Positions 43,232 through 53,106 of a stretch of 64,000 nucleotides of DNA are shown here, one piece after another. Origin of the DNA: an uncultured Bacteroidota bacterium (GTDB lineage Bacteria; Bacteroidota; Bacteroidia; Chitinophagales; Chitinophagaceae); contig CAIJXT010000016.1 in assembly GCA_903824665.1 (NCBI GenBank), positions 16,144-80,143 on the forward strand, read 5' to 3'. Every line of letters begins with the position of its first letter. The first letter of the stretch is position 1. A program made the translations under genes and the position numbers. Under the pieces are notes generated by a model that saw nothing but the letters and a program-made list of their open reading frames with translations, was not told where the DNA came from and ran no database searches.

Positions 43232-43951
43232 TTAACCATTAATCGTAAGATATCCTTTCCCTACGGCACTATCCTTCTTTGAAATTAAAAAATTAAATTG
43301 ATCATCTTTCCAGTCAGAAGTATCAAAATACAAGTACCACGGTTTAAAATTCAAGTCGTCTATTAGTATAGATTTTGAACCCGAAAGCGAAATATCTGTA
43401 TAAACAATCAATTCTACAACGAACCTATTTTTCACTACCAGCCTGGAATTTAAAGAGTAAAGACCCATCTTGATTCGCTGTATAGTGCCACATTCAATTA
43501 AAAACGGCAATATCTCTGTGATAGCAATGTGCATGGCTCTATTACTTCCGTAGATAGCGCCTATTTTTTGAACAATAACTTGTTTGTTTATATTTTCTTG
43601 AACCTTGAAGCCTTGAGATAATGATGTTAGAATATCAAACGTTATCGGATAGCTGTTACAAAACAGACATAGTATAATGGCCTTTCGCTCATCAAGGCTA
43701 AAACGATAATAGTCAAAATCTTTGACTACTTTTTTAAGTTGCGCTAACAAGTAATTGTTCCTTTGGATAAGTACTGTTACGTGTTTAAGAATTTTACCGG
43801 CCCTATTTTCTCCTTCTGTATATTGCTTTATGTGTAGCAAGCATTTATCCCTATCAAAGCTTCCTGTTTGGAAATAGTCAGCTATAGCATCTTCAAGAAC
43901 CTTAAAGTGCACCCTGCTTTCAACCCCTATGTATTTCCTTTTATTGATCAT
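43232..43951 (-). CDS. brxA: BrxA-like protein, last gene of the BREX operon
   Basis: A 239-residue soluble, mainly helical protein. Segments such as DRDKCLLHIKQYTEGENRAGKILKH and RFSLDERKAIILCLFCNSYP fit the size and helical layout of BrxA (DUF1819), a small NusB-like DNA-binding protein of BREX systems, but identity by sequence alone is weak. The position, immediately after pglZ with an 11-base overlap, is where brxA sits in type 3 BREX loci. I rely mainly on this context. Confidence 0.6.
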   Translation of the reverse strand: MINKRKYIGVESRVHFKVLEDAIADYFQTGSFDRDKCLLHIKQYTEGENRAGKILKHVTVLIQRNNYLLAQLKKVVKDFDYYRFSLDERKAIILCLFCNSYPITFDILTSLSQGFKVQENINKQVIVQKIGAIYGSNRAMHIAITEILPFLIECGTIQRIKMGLYSLNSRLVVKNRFVVELIVYTDISLSGSKSILIDDLNFKPWYLYFDTSDWKDDQFNFLISKKDSAVGKGYLTING

Positions 43952-45785
43952 TGATACAAATAAATGGTACGATTACTTCCCAAAAATGAGAGCCACCATG
44001 GGTGACCACCTTATTATTCTCTGTTGTAAATGCTTCCCGATCTTTTAAATAAAGAGACAAATCTTTTCTGCCAATATTCAAATGACTATTTTGCTTTAAA
44101 AAACTATCCAGCAATATTTCATCAGAAAACTGCAAGTGCCTTTTACCTCTGCTTATAGCACCTACTTTATCTTTCAATGTGAGATTGCTAACTCCTGTAG
44201 CCTCTATGTTCCCATGGTCCGCCGTTAGGTAAATCTGAAATCCTTTTTTCCTTAACTGACTAATTATCTCAACAATATTGAATTGCTCTATCCATTGCAG
44301 AGTAGAATTTTTCAACTGTTCATCTCCCATTATTGAGCCGTGCATTATATCATCCAGATCATTACATACGATCCCCAATATAGTTATATCGTCAGAAATA
44401 GCGTTTAGGTCCAATGGGTGATTAACACTCATTTTTTTGAAATCAACCTGATAGGCGGCAACTGCTTGCTTCTTCCAATAATCCCCGAATAATTTGCTTT
44501 CTTTGGAATTGTCCTGATTCAGATCGGGTTTATCACCCTTAAAAATTGCTTGTCTTGACCAGGCAGTAATAGTTGGGATAAAAGCTAATGAAGCCTTTGA
44601 AGTACAATTAATCCCAGCTTTAGTTAACTCGTTGCTTAATAAAGTCCATTGCCAGTAGTTCATTCCATCAATAACAATCAGAGCCTTTCTTTTTGCCGTT
44701 CTGGAATTTATGTTTTCAAGTATCCTTGAAACAACAACTGGTTTCCTAACACCACTTAATGAAAATAAACTTCTGTACGTATTGTCTATGAATCGCTGAA
44801 AACGAACGTTAAAGGCATTCTCAGCCAGTACATAATTTTGTTTCAGTGGCTCATTGCTTGATTTGAAATATTTCAATTTAGCACTTGCAAATACCTGAAT
44901 GATATCGAACCACTGTTCAACTAAATCCTCTATGATTTGTATTTGTTGTTTCAGGTATTCAATAAGCGCTTCCAGCTCATTGTCGTTATTTCCACTTTCG
45001 CTAATAAATACGCCCAATTTCATCGGGCCAGGGAAACTATCATACTTCACCTGAGAAACCTGGACCGGTTTCAAAAATTCAAATGCAAACAGGTAACCTA
45101 AACTCTTGTTGAGCAATGGCTCTTTAAAGTCAATAATTGAAACACCATCTGTAACAAAGTACCGCCATTGCTCTTGTAGAAAACCTAAAAGGTTGGCAGC
45201 CGACAGCCCTTTGGAAATTAGGGTTGGGAAATATGGTTTTACAATGCCTGACAGAAACTTTCGCAATGGTTCATTAATACCGTTTTTCTCGAGCAACACA
45301 ATTATGAGTGCGTTAAGCACTCTTTCCTTTGCATTGCTTGCTGTTAGTGTATCAAAGTCAACATTGTACAAATTTTCGAGTAAAAATTTCAGTGTCTTAT
45401 CATAACTCAACTCTTCATAGAGCTTATTATTCGACAATAAGCAAAGTGCATTAAAACTTAAGCCTTTTACCGCCTTTGCATCAAGATTAGGGAATAGATG
45501 GGCTATGCCTACTTCCTGAAAATGAACAAACGTTTCAATATCCGGCAATGGGTGGTAGCCAACCGGAGCTACAATCAAGTATTTATTTTGTGATCCCCTT
45601 ACCTGCAACTCAAAAAATATCCTTACATCCAAATCGGTTTGAGCTACATAGATAATGTAACCTTCCGTCTCAAAGGCATCCTTCAATTCATCGTAATCAA
45701 ACAGATCGTCCTGATCGGCAACTATTATGTGTCGTTTATGGCTGGCAATAACCAGTTTTTTATATTTGTCTATCCAGTTACTCAT
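43941..45785 (-). CDS. pglZ: PglZ domain phosphatase, BREX
   Basis: A 614-residue protein of the alkaline phosphatase superfamily. IVIDGMNYWQWTLL (about 369) carries the metal-binding Asp with the nucleophile region, LTADHGNIEATG (about 520) the DHG motif and VTHGGSHFWEVIVPF (about 593) the final histidines, as in PglZ. The N-terminal ~350 residues are the usual BREX-specific part. PglZ is the gene that defines BREX and is needed for exclusion of phage. It overlaps the helicase gene by 8 bases and brxA by 11. Confidence 0.9.
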   Translation of the reverse strand: MSNWIDKYKKLVIASHKRHIIVADQDDLFDYDELKDAFETEGYIIYVAQTDLDVRIFFELQVRGSQNKYLIVAPVGYHPLPDIETFVHFQEVGIAHLFPNLDAKAVKGLSFNALCLLSNNKLYEELSYDKTLKFLLENLYNVDFDTLTASNAKERVLNALIIVLLEKNGINEPLRKFLSGIVKPYFPTLISKGLSAANLLGFLQEQWRYFVTDGVSIIDFKEPLLNKSLGYLFAFEFLKPVQVSQVKYDSFPGPMKLGVFISESGNNDNELEALIEYLKQQIQIIEDLVEQWFDIIQVFASAKLKYFKSSNEPLKQNYVLAENAFNVRFQRFIDNTYRSLFSLSGVRKPVVVSRILENINSRTAKRKALIVIDGMNYWQWTLLSNELTKAGINCTSKASLAFIPTITAWSRQAIFKGDKPDLNQDNSKESKLFGDYWKKQAVAAYQVDFKKMSVNHPLDLNAISDDITILGIVCNDLDDIMHGSIMGDEQLKNSTLQWIEQFNIVEIISQLRKKGFQIYLTADHGNIEATGVSNLTLKDKVGAISRGKRHLQFSDEILLDSFLKQNSHLNIGRKDLSLYLKDREAFTTENNKVVTHGGSHFWEVIVPFICINDQ

Positions 45786-48573
45786 TTACAATATTTAAAA
45801 GTAACAGACAGGTTAATGAGGGAACTATTTGTTTTGCTGAATCAAAAGTGGTTTCCCATTGTTCTTTTTCTTTTGAAAGCCTTACAAGTCTTGATTGTCG
45901 GATATTCTCAATCCCAATCCTGTTCATTTGCTTTTCCAAAAATGAAAAAGACCTTTCTTTATTCAGTTTTATTTTCTCGGTATTTTGGTTGATGCTATTT
46001 TCAAACTCCTCAAATTTCACTTGAAGTAACTCTTCTGCTTTTGACGATGTTGTATGATATACAGCTTTAGATTCTTCCTCAGATAGAGTGCCCAAGCATT
46101 CAAAGTTGCTGTTTTCCTGGGTTAGCTTATCCCATAGTGATTGAGCGTATGCAGTGAAATTATCGCCATCAGCAGAAACAAAAATGGGGAGTATTGTTTG
46201 ATTAATTTCAAATTGGTTTTTTACTGTCAAATGCCATAGCGACCAGTGACCAGCAACAGAATTACCCTGCTTCATTTTGACGGTGGGAATTTGCTGCGAA
46301 TCTGTAAAAGGTATAGCGTCTTTTAGTATTGACTGTATGATTTCGTGTTGCAATGATATTGGTTCCGGTACTGGGTTATTAAGGCTTTCTCTAATGTTGA
46401 AAGTATAGACGTTCTCCTTGATGCCAGGGAATTTGAACTTTATTCCGTCAATAAGGTTTAAATAGGGTATACCCTTTGTTTGAAGGTAGCTTCTCGTTAA
46501 TCCTTCCAGCCAATTGGGTAGCGGACTGTGCTTTATTGCATCCACCGTATCTGCTTTTAAGTCCTTGGATGTTGGCAATGCACCCTCTGTACTTTTGTAA
46601 TCTTTCAGTTTGTTCTTTATTTCTTCCAGCCAGTTTTCACTTTCTTGCTCAAACTTCGCAGGATTGAGCAGTGAAGTAAGATAGAGCCTGTTAATTTGGT
46701 CGTGCTCTAATGTACTGTCCAAAACATCGGATGTTTTGTCGATGCCCAATTCATTCATGATTTGCGTAAGCTTGGTTTCAATTACTTCATAAACTCTTTT
46801 GTCAACAGAGTTATCTGCCATCATATTTAGTGCGAGCACCTCAAATGTTTGTCCGATACGATCAACCCGGCCTATGCGCTGTTCAACAACCATAGGGTTC
46901 CAAGGCATGTCGTAGTTGATAATGATGTGCGCAAACTGCATATTCAGCGATTCACCGGCAGCATCAGTACTTACTAAAATTTGGGCTGATTCTTTAAATT
47001 TTTTAAGTACTTCTATTCGCTCATCAAAATCCATTGAACCATTGATGACCTCGCACAGATAGCCACCCTTTTCCTGAAGTACTTTTTGCAGCATAAATTG
47101 AGTGCTGGTAAATTCGGTGAATATCAGGAATTTCAAATCAGGGTTATCCTCTTTGGCCTTCAATTCAGTAAGTTTGCCCATCAGGTATTCCACCTTGGCA
47201 TCAGTCTCTTTATCCAAGCAGTCTTTGGCATCACGAATAAGCCCTTGTAGTATGCTTAGTTCGGTATCATAATTTCCCTGCGCTTCCTCTACAATCGAAA
47301 ATATTTTTTCCTCAAAATCGGGGTACATCTCACCTTCAAAGCCGTACTCCTCTGGATTGTTTATGACATTCTCCTTATTGACTTCTAACCTCCTGCCGGA
47401 TAGCCTTTCTGCTCTTTTCTGCATTGCATCCAAGATTGCCTGGGTAGAGCTGCTCATCATTTTTTGAAACAAGAGCATGACAAAACCGTAAGAATTGTTT
47501 TTTGTCTGCTGCGCTAGATTAAAGCCATTTACTACATAATCCGTAACGGCAGCATATAATTTCTGTTGCTTTTTATGCCTTATCGGGTCATAGATTACCT
47601 CAATTCTTTGCGTATTTCTTTTATTAAAAAGTGGCTTGCCATTGTAATCAATTGCTTGCCGTTTTTCAGTTCGTACTACATAGGGTTCTAATTCCGGTAT
47701 TGTTGGCATTCCTTCTCCTGCGAAAGCATCGGCATTCAATAGTTGTAATATCCTCCTGAAGTGATCGCTTTTTCCCCGGTGTGGTGTTGCCGAAAGCAGT
47801 AATACATTAGGAATGGCATTGCACAATATATCTGCCATCTGGAACCGACCGACCTGAGTGCTGCTGCCGCCAACCCGGTGGCACTCATCAATGATCAGCA
47901 AGTCGAATTCAGCTTCCAAAACACTTTGAATCCTGTAGCGGTTATGTTCTTCTACCTTTTGTTTGGTCCAGCCTTGCTTGGTTTCCAATGGTTTTAGCGC
48001 ATCCATGGAAACAATAACCTGGTTGTGCTGCGTGAACATATTGATTTCGTTATCAGCATCCAACCTCGCAAAAGTCCTGCTTATGGTATTGATGTAATCC
48101 GTATCGTAAATATGAAAAATTTCGTTGAAATGCCGTTTCATTTCCTGCTGCCATTGTCCCATTGCGGATTTAGGCACAATAACCATGATGCGCTTAACGA
48201 TACCTCTTAATTTTAGCTCCTTTAGCACCAAGCCGGTTTCTATGGTTTTACCCATACCTACTTCATCGGCCATTAGGAAACGAAGGAACTGACCCGACAT
48301 TACTTTTTCAAGAGCTAATATCTGGTGTGGTAAAGGAATGATGTTGCTCTCTAAAGGGGCCAACATTGACTGGTGAACAACTTCATTTTTAATTTTTGCT
48401 GCGATAGCCCTGAACGACATTTCAGGAATAGAGGGTGCAGTTTTTTCATCTGAAATTTCAGAAATAGGAATGGATAAAATCTCACCGGTAGATAATATTC
48501 TCACCTCGGCAATGATTTTGCCGAAAACCGATTTTTGCGATAATAATGCTATTTCTTTTCCTTGATATTTCAT
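45778..48573 (-). CDS. SNF2/DEAD-like helicase, BREX type 3 (BrxHII-like)
   Basis: A 931-residue superfamily 2 ATPase. Motif I DEVGMGKT (103-110), motif II DECH near 226 with LLIIDECHRVGG, LLSATPHRGK as motif III, and the C-terminal half with FLIFTEFTSTQFML and VSTDAAGESLNMQFAHIIIN, QRIGRVDRIGQ as motifs IV-VI. An SNF2-like helicase follows the methyltransferase and precedes pglZ in type 3 BREX loci. The start codon follows the methyltransferase stop without any gap, so translation is coupled. Confidence 0.9.
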   Translation of the reverse strand: MKYQGKEIALLSQKSVFGKIIAEVRILSTGEILSIPISEISDEKTAPSIPEMSFRAIAAKIKNEVVHQSMLAPLESNIIPLPHQILALEKVMSGQFLRFLMADEVGMGKTIETGLVLKELKLRGIVKRIMVIVPKSAMGQWQQEMKRHFNEIFHIYDTDYINTISRTFARLDADNEINMFTQHNQVIVSMDALKPLETKQGWTKQKVEEHNRYRIQSVLEAEFDLLIIDECHRVGGSSTQVGRFQMADILCNAIPNVLLLSATPHRGKSDHFRRILQLLNADAFAGEGMPTIPELEPYVVRTEKRQAIDYNGKPLFNKRNTQRIEVIYDPIRHKKQQKLYAAVTDYVVNGFNLAQQTKNNSYGFVMLLFQKMMSSSTQAILDAMQKRAERLSGRRLEVNKENVINNPEEYGFEGEMYPDFEEKIFSIVEEAQGNYDTELSILQGLIRDAKDCLDKETDAKVEYLMGKLTELKAKEDNPDLKFLIFTEFTSTQFMLQKVLQEKGGYLCEVINGSMDFDERIEVLKKFKESAQILVSTDAAGESLNMQFAHIIINYDMPWNPMVVEQRIGRVDRIGQTFEVLALNMMADNSVDKRVYEVIETKLTQIMNELGIDKTSDVLDSTLEHDQINRLYLTSLLNPAKFEQESENWLEEIKNKLKDYKSTEGALPTSKDLKADTVDAIKHSPLPNWLEGLTRSYLQTKGIPYLNLIDGIKFKFPGIKENVYTFNIRESLNNPVPEPISLQHEIIQSILKDAIPFTDSQQIPTVKMKQGNSVAGHWSLWHLTVKNQFEINQTILPIFVSADGDNFTAYAQSLWDKLTQENSNFECLGTLSEEESKAVYHTTSSKAEELLQVKFEEFENSINQNTEKIKLNKERSFSFLEKQMNRIGIENIRQSRLVRLSKEKEQWETTFDSAKQIVPSLTCLLLLNIVNE

Positions 48574-51195
48574 TTATATTTTGTCCTTAGCAATATCGTA
48601 ATACATTAATAGCTGATCGTCTTCAAGCAGAATATTTTGGGGTATCATATCACCCAAGGTGACAATGGTTTTGAAAGCCTTTTCTTCCCAGCAGTTTTTG
48701 AAACCAGCACGAAGGGCTTCTACCCGCACTTCCTTTAGTTTTTTTGCTTTAGCCTGGCTAATAAATGCGAGATAAGCATTAAACTCTTTGATCAAAGCTT
48801 TATTGCGCAGTGCGTCCCTGTCCTTGGCTTCATTGGGGTTAGGGGTGCGCCATTTGCCTTCTGCATCCTGTATAAAGTTTTGCTCCAGAATTATATTTAG
48901 TTCGGGGATGGAATCTCCTTTGCGAATAGATTGTGGTGCCTTGCGGAAATCAGGCATAATATCCTGATATTTTTGAGGAGTTTTACGCAGTCGCTCTTTC
49001 AGCCATTCAATTGCATCATTTTCTCCGCCAACAAACAGCTCCTGTTGTACTATTTTGGGTGTTTGGGCTTTTTGTTCGTCATATTCGGCTACCTGTTCAG
49101 CCGTAAAGTACATGCCATCCCGCTCTGAAAATTTCTCCTTTAATCCCGCCTGAAAATCCTGTGAATCTATAGGAACTTGCAAACTGCGCATCAAATAGAA
49201 GGTGATCAGCCTATCAAATAATATTTTAGGGCTTCTCTCAATGATCGCAGTAGTGCTATTGTCTTTCTTCATATGCACTGGTAAATGATGTAAATGCTCT
49301 ACTACAAAATCCCAGATGGCAACTTCTGCATGTTCTTTTTTGAACTTATTTTCAAACTCAAATGATGGCTTGTAGCAACTTATAACCAAGTCTTGTTTTA
49401 CTGAAGTAGTATTTGTAACCGCTTTAAAACTGCCTTGTTTCTTATCCAATGCGGCTACATTGGCTATAATAAACCCGGCTCTTTGCAATGATGTCTGTAT
49501 GCCGTTCCAGACCGCTGCACTTGTATTGCTAAATTCGACGGTCATCCATTTGCCATGTTTTAGTACTCGAAAATACTCCTTAAATGAATTGGTCATCAAA
49601 TTTTGGTATTCTACAAATGACTTACCGTGTGCTTTATCCTCAATTGCCTCATCTGTATTATTTGTTATGACTTTTAGCCATGCCTCCCACACAAAATTCA
49701 GTTCCGAATACATTATGTTTGCACCAAATGGCGGATCAGTGAAAATATAGTCGATACTATTATTGGATACCGTAAATGAAGTACAAGAATTTGTAGATAT
49801 TAAACTGTCAGACTGGCAAAATTTTTCAGTTAATTGAAATGCGCTAGCGGCGAAATTTATGTTTCTATTTATTGATAAAAAGCAATTTTGTGGAGTAGTG
49901 AGTGAAGATATATAAAGAGTTCCCGCTAAAGGTCCACCTCCTTTTTTATCAGGTCTAAATCGCCTCATTTTCGAAAAATTTGGATTCGCAGCTGAGGCAG
50001 ATAATTTTATTGCATTTCCAAGTCTATCATTACTGGCAGCCTCCCAAACATAGGCAAGACCCAATAAATTATTTTTTACATGAAATTGATGAACATGTGT
50101 TATTCCTGAATCATCATTACGTCTTGACTCATCTCCAATTGGCATTCTAAGTATTGGATACCAATCCGTCCCCTTGAAATTTTCAATTTTGTCCATTAGG
50201 GAAATATCACTTGCTGCGGGTACTTTTTCAAATCTCTTGTTATTTATGGAATAATTGATAATAACAGGTACGGACTTTGCCTGTACAATAACTTCATTAA
50301 GCGAAGAATCGAAAGTTGTCACTTTCGCTCTTTCTAAATCCCGTTTTGTTTGTTTTGAATTACATTTCGAGCAATTAAACTCATCTCTGATTACGCACTT
50401 AGAATGATCAACAGCTACGTCCCAAAAGACAATCTCTTCTCCACAATTTGGACAAATGAAAACATCACTCCATATGGTAAAATTAATTTCGCCGGTCTTG
50501 CCGTTGGCATCAGTAGTTTCAAACATCCAACCTAAATTCTCCTTTGCTTTCTTAATTATTTCCTGTCCTGCTAATTGAAATTCTTCTACATCTACTGGTA
50601 AGTTATAGTTATAAGATATAAATGTTGCAATAGGACTTAAATCACTATTAATTGCTTTTCGAACTCCCCAAGCTGGTGATTTTAACCCATTGTCTCTAAA
50701 TTCTTTATCAATTCTATATCGGGTTTCGTTATCAGGGTTACTACACATTTGGGCTGCAACACCTGTCATTCCTGTTCCGGCGAATCCATCCAAAACAATA
50801 TCGCCGGGTTGTGTATAGTGTAGAATATATCTCATAATTGCCGGATGAGGTACCTTTGTGTGGTAGCTATGAGCGTTATAGATTGGATTGTTCTTTCCTT
50901 CGCTTACATCACTTGCATAAGGTTCATCAACTTCAAAGTCCTTTTTCCTGCCTGGAATGATGTCTTTTTCCTTTTCCCATTCCGCAATAAAATCGTTCAA
51001 CCATGGGTTTGGACAGGCTGTGTAATAGGGAGGGTCACTCAGAGCTATAATATCTTCATCCTCACCTATCGGGAAACCATCTATATGTTTTAGCTCAGGA
51101 AGTTTATTTCTTAGTTCGTTTCGGTAATATTCTCTGCGCTCTTCTTCGGTAGAAAAGGTGCGGCCAAGGCAGGTAACGGTATTGGGTTGCTTCAT
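48574..51195 (-). CDS. DNA methyltransferase of the BREX operon (PglXI-like)
   Basis: An 873-residue amino-methyltransferase. DPPY at 54-57 (LSDPPYYTACPNPW) is the catalytic motif IV and DGFAGTGMTGVA (about 133-144) the S-adenosylmethionine-binding motif I. A second DPPF (TDPPFGANIMYSELNFVWE, near 487) follows. Between them are zinc-knuckle cysteines (CPNCG, CSKC) inside a long insertion. In BREX the methyltransferase marks host DNA, and in type 3 it occupies this place before the helicase. It is preceded by a 123-base gap with a tandem repeat and a palindrome, unlike its tightly packed neighbours, so it may have its own regulation. Confidence 0.88.
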   Translation of the reverse strand: MKQPNTVTCLGRTFSTEEERREYYRNELRNKLPELKHIDGFPIGEDEDIIALSDPPYYTACPNPWLNDFIAEWEKEKDIIPGRKKDFEVDEPYASDVSEGKNNPIYNAHSYHTKVPHPAIMRYILHYTQPGDIVLDGFAGTGMTGVAAQMCSNPDNETRYRIDKEFRDNGLKSPAWGVRKAINSDLSPIATFISYNYNLPVDVEEFQLAGQEIIKKAKENLGWMFETTDANGKTGEINFTIWSDVFICPNCGEEIVFWDVAVDHSKCVIRDEFNCSKCNSKQTKRDLERAKVTTFDSSLNEVIVQAKSVPVIINYSINNKRFEKVPAASDISLMDKIENFKGTDWYPILRMPIGDESRRNDDSGITHVHQFHVKNNLLGLAYVWEAASNDRLGNAIKLSASAANPNFSKMRRFRPDKKGGGPLAGTLYISSLTTPQNCFLSINRNINFAASAFQLTEKFCQSDSLISTNSCTSFTVSNNSIDYIFTDPPFGANIMYSELNFVWEAWLKVITNNTDEAIEDKAHGKSFVEYQNLMTNSFKEYFRVLKHGKWMTVEFSNTSAAVWNGIQTSLQRAGFIIANVAALDKKQGSFKAVTNTTSVKQDLVISCYKPSFEFENKFKKEHAEVAIWDFVVEHLHHLPVHMKKDNSTTAIIERSPKILFDRLITFYLMRSLQVPIDSQDFQAGLKEKFSERDGMYFTAEQVAEYDEQKAQTPKIVQQELFVGGENDAIEWLKERLRKTPQKYQDIMPDFRKAPQSIRKGDSIPELNIILEQNFIQDAEGKWRTPNPNEAKDRDALRNKALIKEFNAYLAFISQAKAKKLKEVRVEALRAGFKNCWEEKAFKTIVTLGDMIPQNILLEDDQLLMYYDIAKDKI

Positions 51196-51211
51196 TTTGT
51201 GTTAGTCTTTG

Positions 51212-51232
51212 TTTGCACATATTGTGTGCAAA
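51212..51232. promoter_or_regulatory. Palindrome before the BREX methyltransferase gene
   Basis: TTTGCACA-tattg-TGTGCAAA is a perfect 8-bp inverted repeat, 16 bases upstream of the start codon. It could be an operator or a leader hairpin. Confidence 0.6.
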
Positions 51233-51249
51233 TCCATTTTATTCGTACA

Positions 51250-51309
51250 GGCTATGACGTAAGCTATAACGTCAACTACCACGTTAGCTATATCGTTAGC
51301 TATAACGCT
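51250..51309. repeat. Five 12-bp tandem repeats inside the BREX operon
   Basis: GGCTATGACGTA, AGCTATAACGTC, AACTACCACGTT, AGCTATATCGTT, AGCTATAACGCT: five units of 12 bases, starting 9 bases beyond the stop codon of the AlbA_2 gene. The consensus is AGCTATAACGTT. Confidence 0.85.
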
Positions 51310-51318
51310 CACTACTTA

Positions 51319-53106
51319 TTAATCTATTTCACCAACAACATTTAATAACTCCCGGACTATCATTCCCTTAAGCGTTATTGCATATTGTTGATTTGGGCTG
51401 GTCGGTTTATCTGGTATGGTCATACGCAGCCAATCTAATGTGACTAAAGGTGATACATATAAATTATAGTTGTCTATATGGTTTTTCAAGCCGATTTCCT
51501 GCAAAATATCCTTACGTTGCTTAGGCTTTCTGCAAAACATTAAAATCTTCTCCATCTTCTCCTTAACAAATTCCTGAGCGTCAATAGCTGTCTGTTCAAC
51601 AATTTCCCTGTCGGTTACTTTAATAATTTCCGCTGCTGCAGACTCATCATTTTTATCTATTCTTTTCTTTAATTCTTTTGCGGCAGCCTCACCGGCTTTG
51701 TCTCCTGCAACTTCCCGAACTTTATCTCTGATTTCATGTGGGGCACCCTTAATTATTTGAATAACTGAATCATTTAAATCAATCAGCTCCTCTCCAATTG
51801 GTATTAGAGTATCCTCAGCTTTTACAACATCAGGTATTAAATCAACCTGTTTAAATGAATGATGGAGCGGTAATGTGACCTGAAACCAACTACGCTCGTC
51901 ATCAAATTCAAAAATTGCGGCAGGAGATCCATTGTTTTTCATGGCCCTGTTTATGGTTGACAGACCGGTTGCATGACCCTCTGCCAAATGCAGTTCTTTA
52001 AAAAAGTCACCTAACCTTCTGTTCCTATACCGCTTCGGTATTACTTTACCGGCATCAAAATCTTCCTTGCGAATTGACCTATCCGGCCCACCACAATTGT
52101 GTAAGATTATCGCATCAGGTTCTATCCTGATCTTTACAGGTTCTCTTTCCTGATAATTCCGATGGTAAAGGCAATTCGCAACAGCCTCTTCCAACGCAGC
52201 AAAAGGATAATTCCATACTCTCAATGCTTCTGCCTGACCAGGCACTTTAGTTACTTGTTCATAAATAAAATTTGACCTTATGTAATTGAGTGATTTAGTG
52301 ATTTGCATTTGAACTGGCCCGGTTATGATTTCTTCCGTAAATTTTTCACCGGCAACACCCTCTGGGAAATGTATTATTTCTACACGAGTGTTTGGAAAAA
52401 ATTTCTCTGGTGTTTCGCAGAACAACATCAGTGCTACATTCCTTGGGAACACATGCTCAGCGGGACCTGAAACCAATTCCATCTGTTGCAGGATGGTCAA
52501 ATTTGATAGTTTGCCCACATCTTCAGCTAATTTACTTCCGGTTCTACGTAGGTGGTCATGAACTAAAAGCATAGACAAGTCATTCACCGATGCTTGGGTA
52601 TTAACACGATCATCAAAAGGGATATTGTTGGATAAGGCAATTAATTCTTCCTTATCAGCACCAGTGGCTTCAATAGAGCTTGCGTACCTTCTAATGTAAT
52701 ATTTCCAAGTCTTCTGTTTTGCACCTATGTTCTCCGGTACTTCATAGGGTCGTTCACTTCCTGCAATAACCCACAACACCACAATTTGCTTACCATCAAC
52801 TGTTTCAATTGAAAATTTGGGCGCATAACGAGGTTTCATTAAATTGTTGAATCCAATCATTTTTGATTGAATGTCGCCTATCACATTGGTCGATAATCCG
52901 ACTACTGGCCGGATCGCAACTTTCGTTTCGGGATTTTCAGCAACGCCAACCAATATATAACCACCTCCAATGTTATCAAAATCATTGGCAAAAGCACAAA
53001 TACTCCGGTAGATAGCATCGTGATTCCATCCTTCCTTAAATTCAATACGGTCTGATTCAACTGTGTTAGCTGAAAGCAAATCTTCTATGTTGATGTGCAA
53101 CGCCAT
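51319..53106 (-). CDS. Schlafen AlbA_2 domain ATP-binding protein within the BREX operon
   Basis: A 595-residue protein. The N-terminal AlbA_2 domain (about 1-150: ESDRIEFKEGW, AFANDFDNIGGGYILVGV) is a nucleic-acid-binding fold shared with Schlafen proteins. A HATPase_c_4-like region follows (about 280-420: PFAALEEAVANCLYHRNYQE, ILHNCGGPDRSI, GLSTINRAMKNNGSP). The C-terminal ~120 residues include a winged-helix-like end. Usually annotated as ATP-binding or transcriptional regulator. It starts directly after the brxC stop codon, so it is translated as part of the operon. It is not a core type 3 BREX gene and is probably an accessory regulator or effector. Confidence 0.82.
   Translation of the reverse strand: MALHINIEDLLSANTVESDRIEFKEGWNHDAIYRSICAFANDFDNIGGGYILVGVAENPETKVAIRPVVGLSTNVIGDIQSKMIGFNNLMKPRYAPKFSIETVDGKQIVVLWVIAGSERPYEVPENIGAKQKTWKYYIRRYASSIEATGADKEELIALSNNIPFDDRVNTQASVNDLSMLLVHDHLRRTGSKLAEDVGKLSNLTILQQMELVSGPAEHVFPRNVALMLFCETPEKFFPNTRVEIIHFPEGVAGEKFTEEIITGPVQMQITKSLNYIRSNFIYEQVTKVPGQAEALRVWNYPFAALEEAVANCLYHRNYQEREPVKIRIEPDAIILHNCGGPDRSIRKEDFDAGKVIPKRYRNRRLGDFFKELHLAEGHATGLSTINRAMKNNGSPAAIFEFDDERSWFQVTLPLHHSFKQVDLIPDVVKAEDTLIPIGEELIDLNDSVIQIIKGAPHEIRDKVREVAGDKAGEAAAKELKKRIDKNDESAAAEIIKVTDREIVEQTAIDAQEFVKEKMEKILMFCRKPKQRKDILQEIGLKNHIDNYNLYVSPLVTLDWLRMTIPDKPTSPNQQYAITLKGMIVRELLNVVGEID

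Noticed and set aside
51250..51309. A CRISPR array
   Set aside because: Units are 12 bases with no spacers, and no cas genes are present.
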